From Chryseobacterium gallinarum (GTDB lineage Bacteria > Bacteroidota > Bacteroidia > Flavobacteriales > Weeksellaceae), in NCBI RefSeq assembly GCF_001021975.1, contig NZ_CP009928.1:3352001-3416000 (forward strand): a stretch of DNA of 64,000 nucleotides, in the 5' to 3' direction. Position 1 is the first letter of the stretch. The number at the start of each line of letters is the position of its first letter. The position numbers and the translations under genes were made by a program. Below the pieces are notes generated by a model, which did not search any database, was not told the DNA's origin, and saw only the letters and a list, made by a program, of their open reading frames with translations. Positions 8,685 to 17,064 of the stretch are shown here, piece after piece.

Positions 8685-10277
8685 ATGTACAATAAAGGAT
8701 TATATAACGATTGGGTACCCAAACCCATACAGCTGTTACTGATTGTATTGCTGCTTGCTGTGGTAATGCCGTTGGGAGGTGTGTATACGGGAAATATCAG
8801 CTATCTGGTAAGCGGAACCGGATCGTTAACAGAATATTTTATGTGGGCGAATTATGCAACCACAATCGGAATGGGAGCCTGTATGCCTGTTGTCCTCAGA
8901 ATTAAAATGAGGTTCAAAGTCAGAGATAAAATGGTCTTACTGCTGATATTGTTAGGATTGTTGAGCTATGTGAATGCAACGACTCTTCAGCCAATGATTT
9001 TTGTAGCAACCTCCCTGTGTATCGGGTTTATGAAAATGATGGTCACAATAGAGCTCTTCCTGCCATTGATGGTTATGATTGGAAACCGGGGAATGTTTTA
9101 TGGCGTGTTTTATACGTTTGTGCTGGTGATGAACCAGGTAGCAGCATACTATGCAGCAAAATTTTCCCTTCTTTATAACTGGCAGCAGTTTTATATACTG
9201 GCATCTGTTTTATGCTTTATGCTCGCATTGATTCATTGGATTTTTATGCATAATAAATACTTCGCCCTGAAAGTACCTTTACATTATATTGATTGGCTGA
9301 GTATTCTGCTGTTTATATCTACATTCATGTTTTCAGCCTATGTATATGCTTTCGGAAGACAGCATGACTGGCTGAACTCAAAGAATATCATTAATGCAAG
9401 TATAGCGGCTTTTGTAAGTTTTGCATTGCTTTCCATCCGGCAGTTAACATTAAAACGTCCGTATCTGTCTTTCAGGATTTTTACCAAAAATAATGTTCAG
9501 CATGGTTTATTTATGTTGTTCTGGCTGGGGATGTTTTTAGGAACGGCTTCTCTTCAGACTACATTTGCTGTAGGGGTTCTGGGGTATGATCAGGTCACAA
9601 ATGCAGGACTGAGTGTGTTGATGGTTCCGGGAATTATTATGGCGGGTGTCATTGCTGTATTCTGGTTTAAAAAAGAAAAGCCATTGAAAATGTATATTTT
9701 TTCAGGTTTTGCTGCTATGACAGCTTATGCTATTATTATGTACTTTTCTATGGTATTGGAGTTCAATTATGACTATTGGTATCTGCCTATGTTCTTAAAA
9801 GGATATGGAATGTGCTCCTTATTTATTTCAGTATGGTTCTATACACTGGACAAACTTGAAATGGATGAAATGCTTGCTGCCATAGGATTGGTACTAGTTT
9901 GGAGGACCTTTTTGGCAGTAGGGATTTTTTCAACATTATACTCTTGGTTCCAATACCGTTTTCAGGTGGTTGCGGTAGGAGATCTGGCCGTTTATATGGA
10001 TGGAATGGCAGTGAGTCCCCAGAATGTAGCCGCTAATATGAAAACAATTCAGCTTAACGCTGTTATTATAGCGACCAAAAAAATATTCGGATATATTACG
10101 CTGGCGGGTTTTGGAGTATTATTTTATGTTATCACACATCATTTCGGAGCAAAACGGTTCCGGTATTTCAGATTTGTGAGAGTGCTTGGAGGTAAATCAG
10201 TGATCGCAAGAAGAAGACTTCGTGAACGGAAAAAATTATTAGAAGAAATTAAAGACGCAGCCGGCCCTGCGGTATAA
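8685..10277 (+). CDS. MFS drug transporter, EmrB/DHA2-like inner membrane pump
   Basis: A 530-residue polytopic protein with about 14 hydrophobic segments, the DHA2 (EmrB) topology, ending in a basic cytosolic tail (RRRLRERKKLLEEIKD). With the preceding HlyD adaptor and TolC duct it should form a proton-driven tripartite exporter. The classical MFS motif A is weak, as in many Bacteroidetes members. The start at 8685 gives MYNKGLYNDWVPKPIQ and then the first helix. The 94-base gap before it holds short repeated GATATCAGAT/ATCTGAAATC words, but no promoter was recognised. Confidence 0.9.
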   Translation: MYNKGLYNDWVPKPIQLLLIVLLLAVVMPLGGVYTGNISYLVSGTGSLTEYFMWANYATTIGMGACMPVVLRIKMRFKVRDKMVLLLILLGLLSYVNATTLQPMIFVATSLCIGFMKMMVTIELFLPLMVMIGNRGMFYGVFYTFVLVMNQVAAYYAAKFSLLYNWQQFYILASVLCFMLALIHWIFMHNKYFALKVPLHYIDWLSILLFISTFMFSAYVYAFGRQHDWLNSKNIINASIAAFVSFALLSIRQLTLKRPYLSFRIFTKNNVQHGLFMLFWLGMFLGTASLQTTFAVGVLGYDQVTNAGLSVLMVPGIIMAGVIAVFWFKKEKPLKMYIFSGFAAMTAYAIIMYFSMVLEFNYDYWYLPMFLKGYGMCSLFISVWFYTLDKLEMDEMLAAIGLVLVWRTFLAVGIFSTLYSWFQYRFQVVAVGDLAVYMDGMAVSPQNVAANMKTIQLNAVIIATKKIFGYITLAGFGVLFYVITHHFGAKRFRYFRFVRVLGGKSVIARRRLRERKKLLEEIKDAAGPAV

Positions 10278-10300
10278 AAAATAACCTTGTTTTTCACAGT

Positions 10301-10340
10301 AAGATCCTGGTCCTTCATTGGGCTGGGATCTTGCGCTTTT
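10301..10340 (+). terminator. Terminator of the efflux operon
   Basis: AAGATCC at 10301-10307 pairs with GGATCTT at 10326-10332, with an interrupted inner stem, followed by GCGCTTTT. The distance from the pump stop codon is short. Confidence 0.65.
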
Positions 10341-10477
10341 ATTAGAAAAGCTGGAGACCTCCATGGGAAATTATGATAACGTTTATAGCTTATATTCGTA
10401 GGAACTTCCTTCTTATAATCTTTATAACAGCAATGAAAAATTTCCCCATCTTATTTTTATTCTTTCTAAATAAGAAT

Positions 10478-10485
10478 TATCTTTG
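10478..10485 (+). promoter_or_regulatory. TANNTTTG promoter box of the TonB receptor gene
   Basis: TATCTTTG matches the -7 consensus exactly; the -33 part is only a T-rich stretch. It lies 29 bases before the ATG. No Fur-like palindrome was recognised. Confidence 0.6.
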
Positions 10486-10514
10486 CAGGATTATAAAAAC
10501 TTTTATTAAAAGGA

Positions 10515-12728
10515 ATGAAAAAGCAGTATGCATTCATAGGTCTATTGGCATCGGGTTTAATGTTTTCCCAGACCATTACAGATTCTATAGCCTCTAAAGG
10601 TATTGACGATGTGGTGATTGTAGCCTCCAGAAAACCAACAAAAATTTCAGAAATTCCGGGTACGGTTTGGGTGGTACAGAAAGAAAAAATACAGGAGCAG
10701 GCAAAGAGTGGTGTTCCTATTAAGGAAATGCTTTCTATTCTGGTTCCGGGTATGGATATCGGCCCACAAGGGAGAACTAACTACGGACAAAATATGAGGG
10801 GACGCTCCGCTTTGGTTATGATTGACGGGGTTTCTTTGAACAGTATCCGGGCAATCAGCCGTCAGCTGGATGCTATTGACCCTTTCAATATCGAAAGAAT
10901 TGAGATCCTTTCCGGGGCAAGCTCAATTTATGGCGGCAATGCTACCGGAGGAATCATCAATATCATTACCAAAATTCCTTCCAAAAACGGAATCAGTGGA
11001 GAAACCGAATTGGGTGTGCGTACAGGTTTTATGGGGAAAGATGATCATGATTTCCGTGCTGCTCAATCTATTGCTGGAAAAGGAGAAAAGCTTTTTGGAA
11101 GATTGGGGGTTGCTTATCAACAAAATGGAGGGGCTTACGGGGCAGACAAGAAACAACTTTTTACCGATATTACACAAACTGATCTTCAGTACAATCAATC
11201 TATAGATATTTTAGCTACTGGAGGGTATCAGTTTAATAATAAACATAAAATAACAGCTTCAGTTCAATATTACAATTCAAAATTCAATGGAGACAGAAGT
11301 TTGTTTTTAGGTGAAAACCTAGGTGCTTTCACTCAGAAGAATGCATCTTTACTCGAAATGAGGGACGGTTTTTCTTCTGATAAAAATATAGGTACGGAAC
11401 GTTATATGGGAACTGTAGCATATACCGGAAACGGGATATTGGGAGGACAGGATCTGTATGTACAATTTGCTACCCGCGGTGAAAAACTGGGGTTTTATCC
11501 CTTCCCGGGAAATGTAACTTTACAGCAAAATAAAAAAATTGCTTATATGTCTTCTTCCCAGCAAGATACCTATTATTCGGGAATCAAAGCCTTGTTATCC
11601 AAATCCTGGCGCGGACTGAACGTTACGTACGGAGCCGATATCGATTTTGAAAAATTTGAAGGAAACCAATCAGTCTATGATATTTCTAAAACCATGTCCA
11701 GCGGTGGCTTGATTAATGAAACACAATACAGGCTGGGAAGATACCCTACCAATCATTCACAAAGTTATGCAGGATATATTCAGGCAAAATACAATATCTT
11801 CCCCAAATTACAGCTCAATGCAGGAGTACGTTATCAGAATATCACAGTTAAAATGGATGATTTTGTAGGCTCAGAGCAGCAGACGCAGATGGCAATGGGA
11901 TATGGGCAATCAGCATCAGCGATTCCGGGAGGCCAAAGTTCGTATAATGTAACTCTGGTTAATGCAGGATTATTGTATAAGCTTAATGACCAGCACCAGA
12001 TCTGGGGAACGTTTTCTCAAGGAGCAAGTCTGGCTGATCCTGCAAAATATTATGGAATTGGAAAATATGAAATCAACGGTACCCATTGGAATGTTGTATC
12101 CAGTATTAATGTGAAAGATCAGCCATTACAGGCGATTAAAACCAATCAGTTTGAAGTGGGGTACCGTGTTAATAAAGGAGGTTTGAGAGCCCAGGTGGCC
12201 GGTTTTTTAAGTAATTCGGATAAAAGTGTCACTGTAGATAAAAAGACTTTCCAGATTCTGGTCAATGACCTGAAATTAAGAAATATGGGAATTGAAGCTG
12301 AAATTTCTTACGCTTTGGGTAATGGTGTTTACTTCGGAGCGAGCGGGCTTTTGATCAAGTCTGAGGTCGACAATAAAGGAGAATGGAAAAAGCAGGAGAT
12401 TTATAATGCTTCGCCATCAAAATTGGTTACCTACATTGGGTACAATGTGAAAAACTGGTCATTCAGATTTCAGTCGTTACAGAATTTCAAGTTGACAGAT
12501 GAGTTGAATAATGTGATTGATGGATATAATACCTCAGATTTAATGATAGGATACCGGTTCAATTGGGGTAAACTCAATTTAGGGATCCAAAACCTGTTTA
12601 ACACGGATTACCAGACTATCTGGAGTAAACGTTCCCAGGTTTTATATTCTTCCTACGGACTTCCGGAATTATTTAATTATAAAGGAAGAGGGAGAACATT
12701 TAATCTGTCCTATACTTTCGAATTTTAA
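10515..12728 (+). CDS. TonB-dependent outer membrane siderophore receptor
   Basis: A 737-residue receptor with a signal peptide ending near residue 19 (SGLMFSQ). The plug domain follows (about 30-150: VVIVASRKPTKISEIPGTVWVV...RIEILSGASSIYGGNATGGIINIITK). The rest is a 22-strand barrel pattern ending in an aromatic C-terminal strand (FNLSYTFEF). There is no N-terminal carboxypeptidase-like domain, so it belongs to the siderophore-type receptors rather than SusC. It is followed by a siderophore-interacting reductase gene, which supports ferric-siderophore uptake. The specific siderophore cannot be read from the sequence. Confidence 0.92.
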   Translation: MKKQYAFIGLLASGLMFSQTITDSIASKGIDDVVIVASRKPTKISEIPGTVWVVQKEKIQEQAKSGVPIKEMLSILVPGMDIGPQGRTNYGQNMRGRSALVMIDGVSLNSIRAISRQLDAIDPFNIERIEILSGASSIYGGNATGGIINIITKIPSKNGISGETELGVRTGFMGKDDHDFRAAQSIAGKGEKLFGRLGVAYQQNGGAYGADKKQLFTDITQTDLQYNQSIDILATGGYQFNNKHKITASVQYYNSKFNGDRSLFLGENLGAFTQKNASLLEMRDGFSSDKNIGTERYMGTVAYTGNGILGGQDLYVQFATRGEKLGFYPFPGNVTLQQNKKIAYMSSSQQDTYYSGIKALLSKSWRGLNVTYGADIDFEKFEGNQSVYDISKTMSSGGLINETQYRLGRYPTNHSQSYAGYIQAKYNIFPKLQLNAGVRYQNITVKMDDFVGSEQQTQMAMGYGQSASAIPGGQSSYNVTLVNAGLLYKLNDQHQIWGTFSQGASLADPAKYYGIGKYEINGTHWNVVSSINVKDQPLQAIKTNQFEVGYRVNKGGLRAQVAGFLSNSDKSVTVDKKTFQILVNDLKLRNMGIEAEISYALGNGVYFGASGLLIKSEVDNKGEWKKQEIYNASPSKLVTYIGYNVKNWSFRFQSLQNFKLTDELNNVIDGYNTSDLMIGYRFNWGKLNLGIQNLFNTDYQTIWSKRSQVLYSSYGLPELFNYKGRGRTFNLSYTFEF

Positions 12729-12778
12729 AAAATCAGATTAGGCTCTATAGTCCTGATCTGAACTACAATACTTTCTAT

Positions 12779-12816
12779 AAATCCGGTTTCTGATGTTGAT
12801 CGGAAACCGGATTTTA
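12779..12816 (+). terminator. Terminator between the receptor and SIP genes
   Basis: ATCCGGTTTC at 12781-12790 pairs perfectly with GAAACCGGAT at 12803-12812, extended by AA/TT and followed by TTTT. The next gene starts only 18 bases later, so its expression may depend on read-through. Confidence 0.85.
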
Positions 12817-12833
12817 ATTTAAAAAATTCAGTT

Positions 12834-13646
12834 ATGGCTAAAATTCCAACCGGGCAGATTATTGCCGAAGTAACCAGAAAAGAATATATTACTGATCATT
12901 TTATCAGAGTTTATCTGTATTCACCGGAGGTTTCCTTATTTAAAGAAACTACTGTAGGAGATAATAATAAAATTGCTGTTCCGCCGGCCGGGCTCAATGA
13001 AATTCATTTCCCTATGCTTGATGATAATCATCAGTGGGTATATCCGGCTAAAGAAATTGCCCCGGCAATCAGAACCTACACTCACAGAGGAATTGATCTG
13101 GAGAAAAATGAGCTGATCATTGACTTTGTAGACCATGGAGATGGTGGACCCGCATCAAGATGGGTGAGAAAAGCTGAAGCGGGCTCAAAATTAGGGATCA
13201 TGATGCGCCGGGATGGGAAAGAGCTTTATCCTGAGGCGGAATGGTATTTGCTGGTAGGGGATGCTACGGCTATTCCTGTTCTCAGCGTTATCCTAGAAAC
13301 ACTACCCGAAACCGCAAAAGGAATTTGTATCATGGAAGTTCACGGAAAAGAAGATGAACAGGCACTTCATACTAAAGCTGATATAGAATTTAAATGGCTC
13401 CATAATGCTGAACCTCATTTGAAAAGTGAGATTGCTGATGCTGTTAAAAGTATTGCCATTCCTGAGGCCAGCAAATTTGGTTATGTAGCTTGTGAGTTTT
13501 CAAGTGTCAAAGAAATCCGTACTTATCTTAGAAAAGAAAAGAACTGGACTTCACAAGAGTTGTACGCTTATTCATACTGGAAAGCCGGTGCCACTGAAAA
13601 TGAATCTCAGCCAGACAGGCATAAAGAAAAAGAATCGATGGGATAA
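12834..13646 (+). CDS. Siderophore-interacting protein (FAD-dependent ferric-siderophore reductase)
   Basis: A 270-residue cytosolic reductase of the SIP family. The FAD-binding beta-barrel motif is RTYTHR at residues 79-84, followed by the second FAD signature DFVDHGDGGPASRWV. The NAD(P)H-binding half contains YLLVGDATAIPVLSVILETLP and ends with the typical KEKNW...AYWKAG pattern (YSYWKAGATE). It should release iron from imported siderophores by reduction to Fe(II). The position just behind a TonB receptor fits that role, although a hairpin terminator separates the two. Confidence 0.93.
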   Translation: MAKIPTGQIIAEVTRKEYITDHFIRVYLYSPEVSLFKETTVGDNNKIAVPPAGLNEIHFPMLDDNHQWVYPAKEIAPAIRTYTHRGIDLEKNELIIDFVDHGDGGPASRWVRKAEAGSKLGIMMRRDGKELYPEAEWYLLVGDATAIPVLSVILETLPETAKGICIMEVHGKEDEQALHTKADIEFKWLHNAEPHLKSEIADAVKSIAIPEASKFGYVACEFSSVKEIRTYLRKEKNWTSQELYAYSYWKAGATENESQPDRHKEKESMG

Positions 13647-13710
13647 CAAAGTTTGAATCAACATCAGATAAACATAAAGATGAAGGTTGAAGCTTAAGAG
13701 TAATGATGAT

Positions 13711-13743
13711 TTTTGAACTTTGGACCCTGAAGTCTTATCTTTG
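13711..13743 (+). promoter_or_regulatory. Promoter with leaderless-type start for the small methyltransferase
   Basis: TTTTG at 13711-13715, a 20-base spacer and TATCTTTG at 13736-13743. The ATG at 13748 begins five bases after the box, the same geometry as at 5171-5208. This decides the start in favour of 13748 over the in-frame ATG at 13703, which lies upstream of the promoter. Confidence 0.75.
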
Positions 13744-13747
13744 TACC

Positions 13748-14452
13748 ATGAAAGATTTAATGGGCAGAGCAATCTGGGATTATTACCATAATGAAAATCC
13801 TGAAGATTTGCAGACCGAAACTTCAATTTCTGAACTGGATGAACTTCCGGTAGATTATTTATTCAGAGGTTTTGAAGAAATGAATGCTATTGAGCAAAAA
13901 GCATTGAGATTATCAAAAGGGAAAATCCTGGATATAGGCGCTGGAGCTGGTTCTCACGCATTGTATCTTCAGAACGAAAGAAATCTTGATGTAACAGCTT
14001 TAGATATTTCTCCAAAATCTATTGAGGTTTGCAAGCTGAGAGGCATCAAAAAAACAATTTGTGAAAATATACTTGATTTTTCAGGAGAAACCTTCGATAC
14101 CATTTTACTGCTGATGAATGGTACAGGAATCTTCGAAAGCCTTTCTAAAATTGATACGTATCTTCAAAAGCTGTATGCTTTATTAAATGACAAAGGACAA
14201 ATTTTAATTGACAGTACGGATATCCTTTATATGTTCGACCGTGATGAGGATGGGGGAATCTATATTCCCGCCGGTGGATATTATGGAGAACTGGATTATG
14301 TAGTTCATTATAAAGGAGAATCCGAAGAGCCGATTACCTGGCTGTACCTGGATTTTAATACTTTAAAAAATGCAGCTCAGCACAATGGTTTTGCCATAGA
14401 AAGAATCATGAAGGATGAAGATTCTTATTTGGCAAAACTGATTAAGGTATGA
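13748..14452 (+). CDS. Class I SAM-dependent methyltransferase
   Basis: A 234-residue Rossmann-fold methyltransferase. Motif I is ILDIGAGAGSHALYL near residue 60-74, and motif II ends with VTALDISPKSIEVCK, with the acidic Asp that binds the SAM ribose. Motif IV is TILLLMNGTGIF. The substrate is unknown; the closest recognisable shape is the generic Methyltransf_25 type. The start at 13748 is chosen because the promoter box lies just upstream; an ATG 45 bases further upstream would extend the protein through the promoter. Confidence 0.85.
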   Translation: MKDLMGRAIWDYYHNENPEDLQTETSISELDELPVDYLFRGFEEMNAIEQKALRLSKGKILDIGAGAGSHALYLQNERNLDVTALDISPKSIEVCKLRGIKKTICENILDFSGETFDTILLLMNGTGIFESLSKIDTYLQKLYALLNDKGQILIDSTDILYMFDRDEDGGIYIPAGGYYGELDYVVHYKGESEEPITWLYLDFNTLKNAAQHNGFAIERIMKDEDSYLAKLIKV

Positions 14453-14518
14453 TTTGAAAGCCATTCTGTAATGAATGGAAACAATATTTAAATCTTAAAA
14501 CATATTCAACATCAATAG

Positions 14519-14546
14519 AAACGGACTTTTGGTCCGTTTTATTTTT
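14519..14546 (+). terminator. Terminator downstream of the methyltransferase
   Basis: AAACGGAC at 14519-14526 pairs with GTCCGTTT at 14532-14539 around a five-base loop, followed by TATTTTT. Confidence 0.9.
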
Positions 14547-14650
14547 ATGTTTTCATTTTCCATTAGTTTTAGCCCAAACCTGTCTCTAGAAAGAATATGT
14601 ACATCTATCGGAGAACAAATATGAATGAATTAGGGCTCATATTATAAAGA

Positions 14651-14682
14651 AAAGGCTATTTCATAAGAAACAGCCTTTAGTC
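14651..14682 (-). terminator. metG terminator
   Basis: AAAGGCT at 14651-14657 pairs with AGCCTTT at 14672-14678. An inner TTTC/GAAA stem continues the helix past one A-C mismatch. On the minus strand the hairpin ends in a T-rich run; it lies about 20 bases after the metG stop. Confidence 0.8.
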
Positions 14683-14699
14683 TTTTTATAGGAATGTAA

Positions 14700-16733
14700 T
14701 TATCCGATTTCGATACCGTTTTCAACATTGTCGTCCGGTGTAACGAAAGATAATTTTCCGTCCGGTTTAGTAGTTAATAATAACATACCCTGGGATTCAA
14801 TTCCTCTGATTTTTCTTGGAGCAAGGTTTAATAAAATCATTACCTGTTTGCCAATGACTTCTTCAGGAGTGAAGCTTTCTGCAATCCCTGAAACCACCGT
14901 TCTTACGTCTACGCCTGTATCTACGGTAAGTTTTAATAATTTATCTGCTTTTTCCACTTTTTCAGCTTCTAAAATCGTTGCTGTTCTTAAGTCTATTTTC
15001 GTAAAATCATCAAAGGTGATCTCTTCTTTCATTGGGTTGGCGTTAGGATTTGTTTTTTTATTGTTTTGCTTTGTGTTTTCAAGCTTTTGGATCTGAGCTT
15101 CAATCACATTGTCTTCAATTTTTGAGAAAAGAAGAGAAGCTTCATTAATTTTATGGCCTGTTTCAATTAAAACCGACTGTGTTTCAACATCATTCCAGGT
15201 TTTCTTTTCAACATTGAACATATTCAATAGCTTTTCAGAACTGAACGGCATGAATGGTTCACATAACTGAGCCAAAGCAACGGCAATTTGTGCTCCTACG
15301 AATAAAGATTGGGCTGCCTTTTCAGGGGTATCTTTAATGGTTTTCCATGGTTCTTCTGTCTGAAGATACTGATTTCCGAAACGGGCAAGATTCATTAAAG
15401 CGGATAACGCATTTCTGAATTCGTAATTTTCAAGGAATCCTGAAATTTCTTTTGCAGCTTTATTTATTTCCTGTAATTCAGGACTGTTTACATCACCTTT
15501 CGGAACAATACCGTCATAATATTTATGGATAAGAACTGCAACTCTATTGATAAAGTTTCCGAAGATACCTACCAGCTCAGAATTATTCTTCGTCTGGAAA
15601 TCCTTCCAGGTAAAGTTATTATCTTTTGTTTCCGGAGCTGATGAAAGAAGGGCATATCTTAAAACATCCTGCTGACCAGGGAAATCTTCTACATATTCAT
15701 GAGCCCAAACTGCCCAGTTTCTTGAAGTGGAAATTTTATCGTTCTCAAGGTTCAGGAATTCAAAGGCCGGAACGTTTTTTGGCATGATGTAATCTCCGTG
15801 AGCTTTCATCATTGATGGGAAAATAATACAGTGGAATACGATATTGTCTTTTCCGATAAAGTGTACCAGATCACTGTCTTCACTTTGCCAGTAATCTTTC
15901 CAGTTTTTTCCGTTTTTCTCTGCCCATTCTTTAGTGAAAGAAATATATCCGATCGGTGCATCAAACCACACGTACAATACTTTACCCTCAGCATTCGGAA
16001 GTGGAACAGGAACACCCCAGTTCAGGTCTCTGGTCATGGCACGTGGTTTTAATCCATCATTTAACCAGGATTTAACCTGACCATATACGTTCGGTTTCCA
16101 GTCGTCTTTGTGACCTTCAATGATCCACTCATTCAGGAAATCTTCATATTCATTTAAAGGAAGGTACCAGTTTTTGGTTTCTTTAAGGATAGGAACATTT
16201 CCGCTCAGCATTGATTTCGGGTTGATTAATTCTGAAGGAGAAAGGGTAGAGCCACATTTTTCACATTGATCACCGTATGCATTTTCGTTGCCACAATTTG
16301 GACAGGTTCCTACAATATAACGGTCAGCCAGAAACTCTCCTGCCTGTTCATCGAAATATTGCTCCGAAACTTCTTCTGTGAATTTTCCTTTTTCATACAA
16401 AACTTTAAAGAAGTCCTGGCTGGTCTCATAATGCTTTTGGGAAGTCGTTCTTGAATATTCATCAAATGAGATTCCCAGATCAGAAAACGATTTTTTAATG
16501 ATTTCGTGATATTTGTCAACGATATCCTGTGGAGTAACACCTTCCTTTTTTGCTCTTATGGTAATAGGAATCCCATGCTCATCCGAACCACAGATAAACG
16601 CTACATCTTTTCCTAATCTTCTCTGAAATCTTGCGTAAACATCCGCAGGAATATAAACACCTGCCAAATGTCCTATATGAACAGGGCCGTTTGCATAAGG
16701 CAAAGCTGCCGTAATCATCTTTCTGTTTGACAT
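14700..16733 (-). CDS. metG: Methionyl-tRNA synthetase
   Basis: Charges tRNA-Met in the cytosol. The 677-residue class I synthetase has the HIGH motif as PVHIGH (17-22). The zinc-knuckle cysteines are in CPNCGNENAYGDQCEKCG (about 144-161). The KMSKS loop is present in the variant form DKISTS (about 335-340). An anticodon-binding helical region follows, then a C-terminal Trbp111/EMAP-type tRNA-binding domain (about 575-677: FTKIDLRTATILEAEKVE...GIESQGMLLLTT) that promotes dimerisation. The length equals the long bacterial form. An exact TATCTTTG box lies 21 bases upstream. Confidence 0.98.
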   Translation of the reverse strand: MSNRKMITAALPYANGPVHIGHLAGVYIPADVYARFQRRLGKDVAFICGSDEHGIPITIRAKKEGVTPQDIVDKYHEIIKKSFSDLGISFDEYSRTTSQKHYETSQDFFKVLYEKGKFTEEVSEQYFDEQAGEFLADRYIVGTCPNCGNENAYGDQCEKCGSTLSPSELINPKSMLSGNVPILKETKNWYLPLNEYEDFLNEWIIEGHKDDWKPNVYGQVKSWLNDGLKPRAMTRDLNWGVPVPLPNAEGKVLYVWFDAPIGYISFTKEWAEKNGKNWKDYWQSEDSDLVHFIGKDNIVFHCIIFPSMMKAHGDYIMPKNVPAFEFLNLENDKISTSRNWAVWAHEYVEDFPGQQDVLRYALLSSAPETKDNNFTWKDFQTKNNSELVGIFGNFINRVAVLIHKYYDGIVPKGDVNSPELQEINKAAKEISGFLENYEFRNALSALMNLARFGNQYLQTEEPWKTIKDTPEKAAQSLFVGAQIAVALAQLCEPFMPFSSEKLLNMFNVEKKTWNDVETQSVLIETGHKINEASLLFSKIEDNVIEAQIQKLENTKQNNKKTNPNANPMKEEITFDDFTKIDLRTATILEAEKVEKADKLLKLTVDTGVDVRTVVSGIAESFTPEEVIGKQVMILLNLAPRKIRGIESQGMLLLTTKPDGKLSFVTPDDNVENGIEIG

Positions 16734-16753
16734 TTATAGTAAAGTTTTAACTG

Positions 16754-16761
16754 CAAAGATA
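16754..16761 (-). promoter_or_regulatory. metG promoter -7 box
   Basis: On the minus strand the sequence reads TATCTTTG, an exact TANNTTTG match, 20 bases before the metG ATG. No clear -33 element. Confidence 0.6.
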
Positions 16762-17064
16762 AGGATTATCTCTTGAATACCGCTATTTGTGGAGTTATTA
16801 TGATTTTTAATACTAATTTAAAGGCCAAAGATGAAATTAGGTTAAACAGTTGTTTAACTTAATGATAAATCAAAACCTATATTATGTAGAACATAGTATC
16901 CTTTAATATATTGAATGTTAGATATTTAATTTATAAAAGTATCGTAATATACATAATTTTATCCTAATTTATATTAAATTTATGATAATTCTATTTTTTT
17001 TATAAATTGCAAAGCTGGCTTCTTGCCAAAATGAACAAAAACGAAACTATATAAAAATAAAATT
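16762..17064. other. AT-rich divergent intergenic region between metG and susC
   Basis: About 300 bases with no gene. It should hold the control region of the starch locus. The only ordered signal I see is the palindrome at 16841-16858; a seven-codon open frame at 17031-17054 (ATG to TAA) precedes the GTG start of susC by ten bases and is probably not translated. Confidence 0.5.
16841..16858. promoter_or_regulatory. Palindrome, candidate operator of the starch locus
   Basis: GTTAAACA, a GT spacer, then TGTTTAAC: a perfect 8-bp inverted repeat of operator size about 206 bases upstream of susC. The binding protein is unknown; no regulator gene is present in the locus. Confidence 0.4.

Noticed and set aside
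13703..13747. Upstream ATG extending the small methyltransferase by 15 residues
   Set aside because: It would place the start upstream of an excellent TTTTG-N20-TATCTTTG promoter that ends four bases before the internal ATG.
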